From the NCBI GenBank assembly GCA_026196275.1, contig JAPHTQ010000009.1, positions 70,092 to 109,596 on the forward strand: a stretch of DNA of 39,505 nt, read 5' to 3'. Positions 38,796 through 39,505 of the stretch are shown here, one piece after another. The position numbers were made by a program, and so were the translations under genes. This DNA comes from Gammaproteobacteria bacterium. GTDB lineage: Bacteria; Pseudomonadota; Gammaproteobacteria; Thiohalomonadales; Thiohalomonadaceae. The notes beneath the pieces are model-generated. The model saw nothing but the letters and a program-made list of their open reading frames with translations. It had not been told where the DNA came from and made no database searches. Each line of letters opens with the position of its first letter. The stretch's first letter is position 1.

Positions 38796-39505
38796 GCATC
38801 GACGCCGAACTCATGCCAGGTTCGCCTATTGGCATCATGGACTCCGGTGCCGGCGGTCTGTCGGTGCTGCAGCAGATCAAGGCCCTGCTGCCGCACGAGT
38901 CACTGCTTTACGCCGCCGACAGCGCCCATCTCCCCTACGGTGACAAGACACCGGCCTTTGTTCGGCAGCGGGTCAATACGGTTGCCGCGGCACTGGTGGA
39001 ACTGGGTGCCAAGGCGCTGGTGGTCGCCTGCAACACTGCCACTGCCGCGGCGGTGGAGTCGCTGCGTGAGCGCTATGCCATGCCGGTGGTGGGGATGGAG
39101 CCGGGGGTCAAACCAGCGGTGCAGGGCAGCCGCAGCGGTGTGGTGGGGATCCTTGCCACCGCCGGCATGGCCGGCAGCAGCCGGATGACGGAGCTGGTGC
39201 AGCGCTTTGCCGGTGAACGCCAGGTGATCGTTCGCGCCTGTCCGGGGCTGGTCGAACAGGTAGAGCGCCAGGCCCTGGATACCCCGGAGACGACTCGCCT
39301 GCTGCAGCAGTACCTGGCGCCAGTGCTGGAGGTGGGTGCCGATACCGTGGTTCTGGGCTGCACCCACTACCCTTTCCTGCGGCCGCTGATCGAGCGCCTG
39401 AGCGGCCCCGGGGTGAGGGTGATCGACACCGGCGAGGCGGTGGCCCGACGCCTGCACCATCTTCTGCAGCAGGGCGGTCTGCTCAATAGCGGGGCGGCAG
39501 AGCCG
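38792..39505 (+). CDS. murI: Glutamate racemase, C-terminal end cut by the window
   Basis: The 238 visible residues are most of a glutamate racemase, which makes D-glutamate for peptidoglycan. The two catalytic cysteines are present: Cys80 (VVACNTATAA) and Cys190 (VLGCTHYPFL). The N-terminal acid/base and substrate loops IGIMDSGAGGLSVLQQI and LLYAADSAHLPYG are also present. The ATG at 38792 overlaps the stop codon of the invertase gene. The last tens of residues lie beyond the window. There is no sign of truncation by mutation. Confidence 0.96.
   Translation, partial: MSIDAELMPGSPIGIMDSGAGGLSVLQQIKALLPHESLLYAADSAHLPYGDKTPAFVRQRVNTVAAALVELGAKALVVACNTATAAAVESLRERYAMPVVGMEPGVKPAVQGSRSGVVGILATAGMAGSSRMTELVQRFAGERQVIVRACPGLVEQVERQALDTPETTRLLQQYLAPVLEVGADTVVLGCTHYPFLRPLIERLSGPGVRVIDTGEAVARRLHHLLQQGGLLNSGAAEP

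Noticed and set aside
1-39505. tRNA, rRNA and CRISPR arrays
   Set aside because: I read the gaps for tRNA-like cloverleaf ends and regularly spaced repeats and found none. A tRNA search program would be needed to exclude a divergent one.

Overview
The window looks like a chromosomal segment of a GC-rich gammaproteobacterium. Evidence is the CpxP/CpxR/CpxA-like stress module, the MacAB-type efflux operon, cytochrome b561 next to YceI, a pirin gene divergent from a LysR gene, and many short foldback repeats between genes. A free-living, possibly sulfur-oxidising Chromatiales-type bacterium is my guess; no 16S or ribosomal gene is present to test it. No rRNA, tRNA or CRISPR array was seen.

Layout. 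1-4,100: the end of an unknown gene, a large unrecognised protein with a papain-like Cys/His/Asn pattern, a PP0621-type membrane protein, a VOC protein and an exported metallo-beta-lactamase-fold hydrolase. 4,100-6,800: leuA (long-type 2-isopropylmalate synthase) divergent from an Lrp/AsnC regulator, with a strong palindrome between them. 6,900-13,130: a three-gene MacA/ABC ATPase/ABC permease operon, a 268-bp foldback element, a CpxA/CpxR-like two-component pair and a divergent CpxP/Spy-like periplasmic chaperone gene; a CpxR-box-like direct repeat lies in the shared promoter region. 13,150-25,200: housekeeping and hypothetical genes in short, often overlapping operons: outer-membrane barrel, thiamine-binding-type protein, SCP2-like protein, APH/P-loop kinase, DUF6164 + thioesterase, DUF504 + LysR, pirin + cytochrome b561 + YceI, small membrane proteins, methyltransferase + Cys-cluster protein, spermidine-synthase-like protein and a thioredoxin-fold protein.

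25,400-34,650 is an accessory region. Its left part holds an Acg-type nitroreductase, a CPBP protease and a DUF6544 protein. Its right part is visibly AT-rich and holds a ParE/RHH toxin-antitoxin pair and then, all on the minus strand, a broken HEPN gene (split by a decayed IS30-family element), a 49-residue Cys-containing protein, a proteasome-beta-like Ntn-hydrolase and an overlapping DUF262 + HEPN gene pair. This last group is the best candidate for an undescribed system: a proteasome-like protease beside a DUF262 sensor/nuclease module and HEPN ribonucleases suggests a conflict or defence locus.

34,700-39,505 returns to GC-rich core genes: a HI0933/YhiN-type flavoprotein, a membrane TPR protein, a small conserved protein, a GH100 invertase and murI, which is cut by the window end.

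Two intergenic repeat families recur: one built on CACC(G/A)CAGAG-type arms (five sites), and one of larger foldback elements (10158-10425 and 15071-15230) that share a core.
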